Below, piece after piece: positions 28,028-35,362 of a stretch of DNA of 64,000 nt. The DNA is taken from NCBI RefSeq assembly GCF_000196115.1, contig NC_005027.1, positions 4,774,001-4,838,000 on the forward strand. The letters are read 5' to 3'. A model generated the notes under the pieces. That model searched no databases. It was not told the origin of the DNA and saw only the letters and a list, made by a program, of their open reading frames with translations. Origin of the DNA: Rhodopirellula baltica SH 1. GTDB taxonomy: Bacteria; Planctomycetota; Planctomycetia; Pirellulales; Pirellulaceae. Numbering within the stretch: the first letter of the stretch is position 1; each line of letters begins with the position of its first letter. The position numbers were made by a program, and so were the translations under genes.

Positions 28028-30966
28028 AAACAATTGAGAATCACGATCGCATGAAACGACGAAACACCGCGGTGCTGATGTCCACACCTCTCCTTGGATG
28101 CCTTTTCAGCTTCCTGACCGCAACGCTATTCGCTTCCGGTCTGTTCGCAGATGAATTGCCTGGAATTTTGCGACTAAACAATGGCGATCATGTCCAAGGA
28201 CAATTTTCGGCGTCAGACGTTAACGGTGATGACCAGGCTCCCGTGGTGAATTGGCAACACCACGATTTCGCGACGCCGTTTTCATTTCCATTTGCTTCTT
28301 TGGCGTCGGCCACCTTCCCGGCTCCATCGGCAATTGAAGCTACTAAAGGGCAATTCGCATTCGAACTGCTCAACGGCGACCGACTGTTTGGCAACATCAT
28401 CGAAGTTGGCGACCCGTTGATTGTCACTCTCGCGGGAGATGAACCGTCGGAACTACCACTCGCGATGGTCCGACAGATCTTTCGATGGGACGACAGCCGC
28501 GCCGTGGTTTTCCAGGGTCCCGGCAGCCGCGATAATTGGGAATCAAGTGGCCAGCTCGAGAGCTGGACCGATGCGAATGGCACGCTGGAAACCAGCGCCA
28601 CGATGGCAACCCTTTTTCGCGATTTGAACCTACCGCGAGTAGCCCGGGTTGAGCTGGACATCGCTTGGGAAGGAAAGCCCAACTTCGTGATCGCAGTGGG
28701 CGTCGACCCTCAATCCGCCGAGAACACTTGGGCGGATGCCTTTCATATCGAAGTTTGGGACGAAGACGTCGTCGCCGTTTGGGAAGACGGTTCGCTCGCA
28801 GGCGTTCAGTCAATCGCCAAACTGAAAGAACTCGGCAATCGATTGCAGGTGACATTGAAGATGGACCAAGCCAACCGACATGTGATGATCGAATCGATGC
28901 GTGGCGAAACGCTGACTCAGTACACCCTGCCGATCAAGCAACCACGCGTTGCTCGCACCGGGATTTACTTCCGGAACATTGACGGCGTCCTTCGCATTCG
29001 TTCCTTACAAGTCCTGCATGCAACCGACCTGAACCCCAACTCCCGTGATCGCGCGCAAGCAACCGAAGACTCGGAACGTTCCGGCATTGATACAGCGGTG
29101 CACTTGGTCAATGGTGATGCATTTCGAGGACGCTGGAAGGCGATCCAAGACAACCAGTGGTTGTTTGATGACGGCGAAGAAGAACGATTCGTTCCAGCCG
29201 ACGAAATCTTGGTGATGGATTTTTTAAAGATAATTCCGAAAGGTGGTTTCGAACCACAGCAAACCAACGCTGATCACTTGCAAATCAGAACATTCGATGG
29301 AATGCGATTGAGCGGTCGCTTGCAACGAATCGACAAACTGGCCTTGCATGTCATCGCTGAAGCAACGCAAAGCGAAATGACAATTCCGATTCCAAGCATC
29401 GACACGATCGATTTTGAGCCATCAGAAACGGTCGTGCCATCACTTCGCGGGCAAATGCGGTTGGAACTAGAAGGAACGCGGCTCCATGGACGGTTGCTCG
29501 ACGCAGAACCTGACAGTCATCCGACGCCGCTTCGGTTTGGACCATCCGACATCGCCGCGTCGACGATGCTTCCCAGTCTGCAAGGCAAATTGATACTGCG
29601 TCCAACCATCGAAACCACCAAATCGGCAACGGAACTGCGTATCGAGCGGCTAGCGAGACTTCGCGAAGCCGCACAACAACGAAATGGCTTGCCGGTCATT
29701 CGAAACCAAGTAATCGCTATCCAGCCCGTCGCGAAGCCTGGGGTTTGGAATGTGTTCAACAAAGCATTCAACCCAGCTGCAATCCAGAGGGCTGCCGTTG
29801 GAAAACCAATCTATTTGAAGACCGGTGAAGTCATTCCTGGCAAAGTGATTTCAATCGATGAAAACGAGGTCACTTTTGAATCTGGTATGACGCAGAAAAC
29901 CAAGCTGCCTCGTGAACAGATCCGTGCTCTCCATCTGAATGGTGGCAATGCGAATTCGGTCGTTGACGAACAGGAACGCGAACGACTTCTGACCGTTCCC
30001 CGCAATCGAAAGAACAGTCCGCCAACCCATCTCCTGATTGCTCGCAACGGCGACATGATGCGTTGCCGACTAATCAGCCTGACTGAAGAAACTGCCGAAG
30101 TGGAATCGCGTTTGGAAACAATCACAATTCCTCGCAACGTCGTGTCGCAGATTATTTGGTTGAAACCGCCTATCAGAACAGAAGATGGAAACAACGCCGA
30201 CACGGATGATGCCCCGGAAGTGCCGAACGCCGACGACGCAACGGGCGATGCCACCGTGCTGACCGTGCAAGGCAAGATGCACGATGGCAACCGATTATCC
30301 TTGGTCCCCGAGAGCGTCATCAACCAAACGTTGATCGGTGAAAACTTTTTCCTCGGACCCATCCGCCTGCCGCTGGCCAACTGCGAAGAATTGTATTTTG
30401 GCAAAATCGACGACCGCGATAACACCGATGATCCCCACGCGATTTGGCAGCTCGTCGATGCTCCTGAACCCATCATTGGCGACTCGGGTGGTGGCGACGA
30501 CTCGCTGGCGGGCACGCGGTCTCCCTTGGTGGGCAACCCTGCTCCAGACTTCAAACTCAAAACACTCGACGGAGAACCGTTCCAAATCGCGGATCAAACC
30601 GGTCGCACGCTAGTCCTGGACTTCTGGGCGACCTGGTGTGGCCCGTGCCTGCAAGCCATGCCGGTGATCGAAGAAGCGGTTGCCGAATTTGATCCCGAAC
30701 AAGTCCGCCTGGTCGCGGTCAACTTGCAGGAGAACGCGGAAGACATTCGCAACACACTCGACCGAATCGGCGTCAGCCCGGAAGTCGTGCTGGACATCGA
30801 CGGTGTCGCGGCGGGACGCTACCAAGCCAACGCGATTCCTCAGACGGTCGTGATTGACGCGGAAGGCACCGTGACGCGAGTCTTCGTCGGCGGAGGATCG
30901 AAGCTGGGCGAACAATTGGCCGACGCGATTCGCGAAACACTGGGTGAACCGACGAAACAAAACTGA
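28024..30966 (+). CDS. Secreted multi-repeat protein with C-terminal TlpA-like thioredoxin domain
   Basis: About 980 residues from ATG 28024 (a second ATG at 28051 is possible). A signal peptide ends near residue 43. The long middle part carries repeated short motifs of the type LxNGDxxxGxΦ, at about residues 50, 115, 359, 422, 598, 673 and 749, suggesting several small beta-barrel modules. The C-terminal 140 residues are a TlpA/ResA-like thioredoxin fold (GNPAPDFKLKTLDGEPFQ, then FWATWCGPC with Cys872 and Cys875, then NAIPQTVVIDAEG). It is probably a periplasmic disulfide reductase or redox-linked scaffold, and is the last gene of the operon. Confidence 0.87.
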   Translation: MKTIENHDRMKRRNTAVLMSTPLLGCLFSFLTATLFASGLFADELPGILRLNNGDHVQGQFSASDVNGDDQAPVVNWQHHDFATPFSFPFASLASATFPAPSAIEATKGQFAFELLNGDRLFGNIIEVGDPLIVTLAGDEPSELPLAMVRQIFRWDDSRAVVFQGPGSRDNWESSGQLESWTDANGTLETSATMATLFRDLNLPRVARVELDIAWEGKPNFVIAVGVDPQSAENTWADAFHIEVWDEDVVAVWEDGSLAGVQSIAKLKELGNRLQVTLKMDQANRHVMIESMRGETLTQYTLPIKQPRVARTGIYFRNIDGVLRIRSLQVLHATDLNPNSRDRAQATEDSERSGIDTAVHLVNGDAFRGRWKAIQDNQWLFDDGEEERFVPADEILVMDFLKIIPKGGFEPQQTNADHLQIRTFDGMRLSGRLQRIDKLALHVIAEATQSEMTIPIPSIDTIDFEPSETVVPSLRGQMRLELEGTRLHGRLLDAEPDSHPTPLRFGPSDIAASTMLPSLQGKLILRPTIETTKSATELRIERLARLREAAQQRNGLPVIRNQVIAIQPVAKPGVWNVFNKAFNPAAIQRAAVGKPIYLKTGEVIPGKVISIDENEVTFESGMTQKTKLPREQIRALHLNGGNANSVVDEQERERLLTVPRNRKNSPPTHLLIARNGDMMRCRLISLTEETAEVESRLETITIPRNVVSQIIWLKPPIRTEDGNNADTDDAPEVPNADDATGDATVLTVQGKMHDGNRLSLVPESVINQTLIGENFFLGPIRLPLANCEELYFGKIDDRDNTDDPHAIWQLVDAPEPIIGDSGGGDDSLAGTRSPLVGNPAPDFKLKTLDGEPFQIADQTGRTLVLDFWATWCGPCLQAMPVIEEAVAEFDPEQVRLVAVNLQENAEDIRNTLDRIGVSPEVVLDIDGVAAGRYQANAIPQTVVIDAEGTVTRVFVGGGSKLGEQLADAIRETLGEPTKQN

Positions 30967-31045
30967 GTTCGCAAAAAACTTTTTCGACAGGCGTGAGATT
31001 CGCGGTCGGTGGAGGACTGTTCTTTTTAGGAACGGTCTTATCACA

Positions 31046-31160
31046 GAACTTATCAACAGCTTGTCGATTTAGTCGCGTTTCAGCAGTGAGCCGATGGGCG
31101 TTAGCCCCGGTTCGAGATACAGAAACCGGGGCTAACGCCCATCGGCTTGATCAACCAACG
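31046..31160. repeat. Dispersed nested palindrome, copy 2 (perfect 24-base arms)
   Basis: The arms 31089-31112 and 31124-31147 are perfect 24-base complements (core GCCGATGGGCGTTAGCC) around an 11-base loop. Upstream it shares CAGCTTGTCGATTTAGTCGC with the copy after sdaA (CAGCCTGTTGATTCAGTCGC). It lies between the end of the thioredoxin-tailed gene and the sigma-factor gene and may stop or protect the transcript. There is no T-run, so it is not a classical terminator. Confidence 0.85.
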
Positions 31161-31224
31161 CGCCGCTCAGAGTGTTCGTGAATCGTCAATCAGCAGCGGC
31201 TTTTCTTTTCGGCGGTCCCCAGCC

Positions 31225-31806
31225 ATGCACTCACCCGAAACACGACCGAGCCTGATCGTTCGATTGGGCGGTGCGGAAGACCAATCGGCTTGGTGGTCGT
31301 TTGTGGAAACGTACGAGCCCTTTCTCAAGCACCTGGTTGCCCGGCATGGAACGCCGCCATCGCACGTCGCCGACGTCACCCAGCAAGTCCTGATCTCGAT
31401 CGCTCGCAGCATTGACGGATTTGCAGACGACGGCAAAGACGCCTCGTTCCGGCGTTGGGTCCACCGTGTCTCTCGCAACGTCGTCATCAAATACATGGCT
31501 CGCCAGCGGAAACAAATCACTGGGCAAGGCGGCACGGACGCACTGTTGCAACTCGACCAACAACCCGCCGTGGATGATCCCGTGTTGGAAGATCAATACC
31601 AACATGAATTGATTGTCTGGGCGGCCGAGAAAGTCCGCTCCGAATTTGCCCCCACTAGCTGGAAAGCGTTTTGGGCAACGATGATCGAAGGCCGACCGGT
31701 TGCGGAGATCGCTGGAGAGCTCGACGTCTCCGCCGGAAGCATTTACATGTCGCGTTCCCGCATCCTGCGTCGCATTCGTGTGGTTCTCGATGAGGTGGTG
31801 CAGTGA
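31225..31806 (+). CDS. ECF-type RNA polymerase sigma factor
   Basis: About 193 residues from ATG 31225 (MHSPETRPSLIVRLGGAEDQ); the frame is open upstream but the extension overlaps the palindrome. Region 2 is seen as SAWWSFVETYEPFLKHLVAR and DVTQQVLISIARSIDGF, and region 4 as AFWATMIEGRPVAEIAGELDVSAGSIYMSRSRILRRIR. Planctomycetes have expanded ECF families paired with kinases. The stop overlaps the start of the kinase gene (GTGA), so sigma factor and kinase are made together and probably form one signalling unit. Confidence 0.92.
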   Translation: MHSPETRPSLIVRLGGAEDQSAWWSFVETYEPFLKHLVARHGTPPSHVADVTQQVLISIARSIDGFADDGKDASFRRWVHRVSRNVVIKYMARQRKQITGQGGTDALLQLDQQPAVDDPVLEDQYQHELIVWAAEKVRSEFAPTSWKAFWATMIEGRPVAEIAGELDVSAGSIYMSRSRILRRIRVVLDEVVQ

Positions 31807-33269
31807 AAACCCAACACCCCAGCGACGACGTCTTGCGATTGGTGCTCGACGAACACGCCGACGCACAGACCGATGAAGACGTCACCTCGCACCTCGATGA
31901 TTGCGAACTCTGTCAGAGCCGGATCGAGCGGTTTGCCGAGTCCTCCCACGCCATTCGTGAATCGCTAAGGCGTGAAACCATGTCGGGCAGCCTCGCGCTC
32001 GACACACCCAAGCTGGCCGAACCCACCGAGACCGCTTGGCTGGCCGATTTCGCGGTTTCGTTCCTGCAGCCAACCGACCAACCTGACGCCATTGGCAAAC
32101 TCGGTGAGTTCGAAGTCCAGTCCGTGATCGGGCATGGCGGGATGGGGATTGTGCTGAAGGGTTTTCAGCCAGAACTGAATCGCCCGGTGGCCATCAAAGT
32201 CATGTCGCCGCACTTGGCCTCGATCGGAACGGCTCGCAAGCGTTTTCTTCGTGAGGCACAAGCGACCGCGGCGATCGTGCATCCCAACGTGATGCCCATT
32301 TTGTCTGTTAGTGAATCCGCCACCCTGCCCTACTTAGTGATGCCGTTTGTGGCGTGCCGGACACTGCAACAACGCATCGACACCGAGGGTCCGCTGCCGA
32401 TCACCGATGTGCTGCGGATCGGTATCCAGGTCGCCGCAGCACTCGCTGCCGCCCATCGTCAAGGATTGGTGCATCGCGACGTAAAGCCCGCCAACATTCT
32501 GATCGAACCCGCCGTCGACCGAACGATGTTGACCGACTTTGGTTTGGCCCGGGCCGCCGATGATGTAACCGTCACACGCTCCGGCGTGATCGCTGGAACG
32601 CCGCAGTACATGTCACCTGAACAAGCACGTGGTGAATCGGTCGATGCTCGCAGCGATCTGTTTGCACTCGGGTGTGTTCTGTACGCGATGGCAACGGGAC
32701 GTCCGCCCTTTCGTTCGGAAACCAGCTACGGAATCCTGCGCCGGATCACGGATCATCCTCATCGCCCGATGCGAGAAACCCAGGCGAGCGTTCCGATCTG
32801 GATGGAGCACTTGGTCGATCAATTGCTTCGCAAGGACGCACGAAATCGAATCAGCAGCGCCGAAGAAACGCAGCGTCTGCTGGAAGCCTGCTTGGCCCAC
32901 GTGCAACAACCCAGCATCCCTCTTCCGAGCGAAGTGATGGCATCAAAAAGACCCCACATCCGTCTCGCGATTTTACTGACGGTTCTCGTCGCGGCTTCCA
33001 TCCCGTTGGCGGCGATCAACCTTTGGGACCGATCGAGAACAACGAAACCGCCCGTCATTGTCACACGCCCCGCCAGTCATCCGTCCTCGACTCCGTCCAA
33101 AGCGGTTGGCCCCGACTTTGCTCTTGCGGCTCCGATTACTGAATCGGTGTGGACCGAACCGACGAAGAACGAATCCTCCTCGCTGACCGAGATCGATTCC
33201 CAACTGGAACTTATACAGAAGCAGATCGAATCGCTGCAACGAAGCCTCGAGGTCAAGGAATCACCTTAG
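31803..33269 (+). CDS. Membrane Ser/Thr protein kinase with zinc-finger N-terminus
   Basis: 488 residues from GTG 31803. Residues 30-37 (HLDDCELC) form the HxxxCxxC of an anti-sigma zinc-finger-like domain. The kinase domain (about 103-365) has the Gly-rich loop GHGGMG, Lys132, Glu151, HRD (224-226), DFG (245-247) and SPEQ in the activation segment, so it should be active. One transmembrane helix follows (about 388-406), then an external tail with a short Gln/Glu helix. The likely path is external signal to kinase to the sigma factor encoded just upstream, with the zinc finger as the sigma-binding part (inference from coupling). Confidence 0.95.
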   Translation: MKTQHPSDDVLRLVLDEHADAQTDEDVTSHLDDCELCQSRIERFAESSHAIRESLRRETMSGSLALDTPKLAEPTETAWLADFAVSFLQPTDQPDAIGKLGEFEVQSVIGHGGMGIVLKGFQPELNRPVAIKVMSPHLASIGTARKRFLREAQATAAIVHPNVMPILSVSESATLPYLVMPFVACRTLQQRIDTEGPLPITDVLRIGIQVAAALAAAHRQGLVHRDVKPANILIEPAVDRTMLTDFGLARAADDVTVTRSGVIAGTPQYMSPEQARGESVDARSDLFALGCVLYAMATGRPPFRSETSYGILRRITDHPHRPMRETQASVPIWMEHLVDQLLRKDARNRISSAEETQRLLEACLAHVQQPSIPLPSEVMASKRPHIRLAILLTVLVAASIPLAAINLWDRSRTTKPPVIVTRPASHPSSTPSKAVGPDFALAAPITESVWTEPTKNESSSLTEIDSQLELIQKQIESLQRSLEVKESP

Positions 33270-33334
33270 GAGCTGTCCGAAACAAATTGCTGGATTCATT
33301 GGCCCAGCATCCGTTGATCGGTAGCGCAAGAGTC

Positions 33335-33356
33335 GAACAGTTACGCCCAACTGTTC
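33335..33356. repeat. 22-base palindrome of the GAACAGTTG family
   Basis: Arms of nine bases around four (GAACAGTTA-CGCC-CAACTGTTC, one mismatch). Three further copies with the same 9-4-9 plan lie at 48901, 48938 and 49051. Confidence 0.65.
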
Positions 33357-33450
33357 CGTCGGACATTTCTCCACCGCCAAGTCTCGTCGTCCCCTATTCC
33401 ATATTAGACCATTCGCATCTCGCTGCTCGAAGACACAAACTCATCACCAT

Positions 33451-33472
33451 CGCCAGGTGAGACCTGGCCTAC
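33451..33472. repeat. Single REP-like palindrome (GCCAGGTGAGACCTGGC)
   Basis: A solitary copy of the palindrome that ends the REPIN-like elements at 34658-35274. It lies 13 bases before the ATG at 33486 and next to the ribosome-binding site CGGAGA (33474-33479), so its hairpin could influence translation of that gene. Confidence 0.75.
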
Positions 33473-33485
33473 TCGGAGAATTCTT

Positions 33486-34631
33486 ATGTGCACACGACTG
33501 AGTCTGCTGTTTGCAGTTGTCTTCTCATTGATGTCTGGCATCGCCAAGCCCACTCGATCGCTGCAGGCGCAAGGAGACATGGGGATGGGGATGGACATGG
33601 ACATGGGAATGGGCATGGGGATGGACATGTATGGAGGAATGGACGGCAGGCCTAGACCCGCTCCGTCACCTTCCAACCTCCCTCTCAAGGTCACAATTCT
33701 TCTCGGTCCCGACTATGACTTTGAGACCAAACCCTTCATGACGGTCCAGGATGTCCTGAAGTGTTTCTCACCCCAACACCACGGCATGATGGGTGGTGGA
33801 ATGGGAGGCGGCTCAGCCTCCGCCGTTCAGTATCGAAAACCCACTTCTGGTTTGATCGACTTGGACATGAAGCTCTCGATCCCCGACCAGCCCGAGCGGC
33901 ACGTTATCGCTCGCATGCCGGAGGAATTGAAAGAAGAAGACGTCGATTCTTGGAAACGAAAGATCCGACTGAAAGCACTCCGGTTCGGTTTGAACCGCGT
34001 GACGTTCCTGCCCAGTGACTTCAGCATTCCCAAAGACCAAAGCAGCATTTGGTTGCAAGTCCCGGTTGGAAGTCAGACGACCTTGAAATCCAACATGGAA
34101 CAACACGTCGCGATCGCGTTGGATTTGGCCGAGTCGTCCGAGACCAGCGGCCGACGCCCACGCATCGACCTGTTCTTCTCGCAAGAGCTGATGAACCGCA
34201 ACCCGTTTGACCATCCTAACGGCGATCCGTTTGCCAGGGCCCCTTCTCCCGGCGCTCAACCTGATCCGTTCAGTGCTCCCCCCATCATCGATCCGTTTGC
34301 CGCTCCACCGGCCAACAAACCTGCTTCGATCCCAAAGGTTGTCGAAAAGACTCAGAGAATTCGCCAGCAGATCGCGAAAGAGTTCGAGAGTTTGAGCGAC
34401 GCGGGCTTGGAGGAAGCATCCAGCGAAGATCAAACAAAAGCCAAAGAGCGAATCAAGAACATGTTCATCCAGTTGGAAGTCGAACAAATCCGAATGAAAC
34501 AATTGCACATCCAGCAACTGGAAAAACAACTGCAACAGATCAGTGAATCCATCAAAGAACTCAGCCGTCCCGAAGCAGTCGAGCAGCGTATACAAAAGCA
34601 GTTGGAACTATTGGAGAACAAGCTGGAATAA
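33486..34631 (+). CDS. Secreted Met/Gly/Asp-rich protein with C-terminal coiled coil
   Basis: A 381-residue protein with a signal peptide (LSLLFAVVFSLMSGIAKP). Directly after it comes a run of Met, Gly and Asp (GDMGMGMDMDMGMGMGMDMY). A globular domain with beta-rich segments follows, then a Pro-rich linker (DPFSAPPIIDPFAAPP), and the last 90 residues are a Gln/Glu/Lys coiled coil. Met-rich extracytoplasmic stretches can bind soft metals such as Cu(I), but no other evidence supports that here. CGGAGA precedes the ATG. I do not recognise the family. Confidence 0.75.
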   Translation: MCTRLSLLFAVVFSLMSGIAKPTRSLQAQGDMGMGMDMDMGMGMGMDMYGGMDGRPRPAPSPSNLPLKVTILLGPDYDFETKPFMTVQDVLKCFSPQHHGMMGGGMGGGSASAVQYRKPTSGLIDLDMKLSIPDQPERHVIARMPEELKEEDVDSWKRKIRLKALRFGLNRVTFLPSDFSIPKDQSSIWLQVPVGSQTTLKSNMEQHVAIALDLAESSETSGRRPRIDLFFSQELMNRNPFDHPNGDPFARAPSPGAQPDPFSAPPIIDPFAAPPANKPASIPKVVEKTQRIRQQIAKEFESLSDAGLEEASSEDQTKAKERIKNMFIQLEVEQIRMKQLHIQQLEKQLQQISESIKELSRPEAVEQRIQKQLELLENKLE

Positions 34632-34657
34632 AAGGGTTTTCAACCGACCATTCACTT

Positions 34658-34783
34658 GTAGGCCAGGTTGTACCTGGCGACCGCAATCGATCCTTTGGAA
34701 CAAAGCGAGACGTGTGATTCAACGTCGCTCGCGAGCGTATCGTGGGCTAGCGTATCACCATCGCCAGGTGGAACCTGGCCTAC
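34658..34783. repeat. REPIN-like element 1
   Basis: About 126 bases bounded by inverted palindromes: GTAGGCCAGGTTGTACCTGG at the left end and its relative CGCCAGGTGGAACCTGGCC at the right end. The middle contains CTTTGGAACAAAGCGAG. The same layout occurs at 34843, 35146 and 60788. Confidence 0.8.
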
Positions 34784-34842
34784 GCTCTGAATGCACAACA
34801 ACCGACGTCAACATGCTCTCGCCGCAACGTTCCAATCACGCC

Positions 34843-34971
34843 GTAGGCCATGTTCCACATGGCGCCCCGCCCGATGCTTTGGAACAAAGCGAGGCGTGAT
34901 CGCCGCAGGTCATTCCAACGGCATGGTGAACGCCGCGGCCAGCGACCAGCGCCAGGTGGAACCTGGCCTAC
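34843..34971. repeat. REPIN-like element 2
   Basis: Left palindrome GTAGGCCATGTTCCACATGG (a variant with AT in place of AG) and right palindrome CGCCAGGTGGAACCTGGCC, with GATGCTTTGGAACAAAGCGA between. It belongs to unit 1 of the tandem duplication. Confidence 0.8.
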
Positions 34972-34983
34972 GCACAGGCATAA

Positions 34984-35054
34984 CGTAGCCGGATTCGCCA
35001 AGAATTCGGTGGGCGACTTCGCGGTGACTCCGAATTCTGGCGAATCCGGCTACG
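34984..35054. repeat. Large hairpin, GTAGCCGGATTCGCCA family
   Basis: The arms 34984-35009 and 35030-35054 are complementary over 25 bases with one bulged A (CGTAGCCGGATTCGCCA / TGGCGAATCCGGCTACG). The loop is 20 bases. An identical hairpin lies 303 bases downstream. Confidence 0.88.
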
Positions 35055-35059
35055 ACGTT

Positions 35060-35106
35060 TTACGGCGTGGGTAATTTCCATGGGACACGGTTTTCGTAGC
35101 GCAACC
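35060..35106 (-). pseudogene. Duplicated 3' end of the Gfo/Idh/MocA gene (relic)
   Basis: On the minus strand this reads LRYENRVPWKLPTP then a stop, matching the true C-terminus LHYEYRAPWKLPTV of the gene at 35363-36715. It lies exactly 303 bases away. It is only about 15 codons and has no start; it shows that the tandem duplication included the gene end. Confidence 0.85.
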
Positions 35107-35145
35107 GACGTCATCATGCTCTCGCCGCAACGCTCCAATCACGCC

Positions 35146-35274
35146 GTAGGCCATGTTCCACATGGCGCCCCGTCCGATGCTTTGGTACAAAGCGAGGCGG
35201 GATCGCGGCAGGTCATGCCAACGGCATGGTGAACGCCGCAGCCAGCGACCAGCGCCAGGTGGAACCTGGCCTAC
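35146..35274. repeat. REPIN-like element 3
   Basis: Counterpart of element 2 shifted by 303 bases, with the same end palindromes and the middle GATGCTTTGGTACAAAGCGA. Confidence 0.8.
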
Positions 35275-35286
35275 GCACAGGAATCA

Positions 35287-35357
35287 CGTAGCCGGATTCG
35301 CCAAGAATTCGGTGGGCGACTTCGCGGTGACTCCGAATTCTGGCGAATCCGGCTACG
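35287..35357. repeat. Large hairpin, second copy
   Basis: Same sequence as 34984-35054, shifted by 303 bases. It lies six bases after the stop codon of the minus-strand oxidoreductase gene, where a transcript-end hairpin would be expected. Confidence 0.85.
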
Positions 35358-35362
35358 ATGTT

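Larger units (their letters stand above)
34799..35101. repeat. Tandem duplication, unit 1 (303 bases)
   Basis: The segment is repeated directly at 35102-35404 with a constant offset of 303 bases and a few percent of mismatches. It contains REPIN-like element 2 (34843-34971), a large hairpin (34984-35054) and, at its right end, a copy of the last 15 codons of the oxidoreductase gene. Confidence 0.92.
34632..35362. other. Repeat-dense intergenic region between convergent genes
   Basis: This region holds three REPIN-like elements, two large hairpins and a 303-base tandem duplication, listed separately. Small ORFs here (for example 34543-34899, 34850-35074 and 35153-35659) translate the repeats and are not believable genes. 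Confidence 0.8.
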
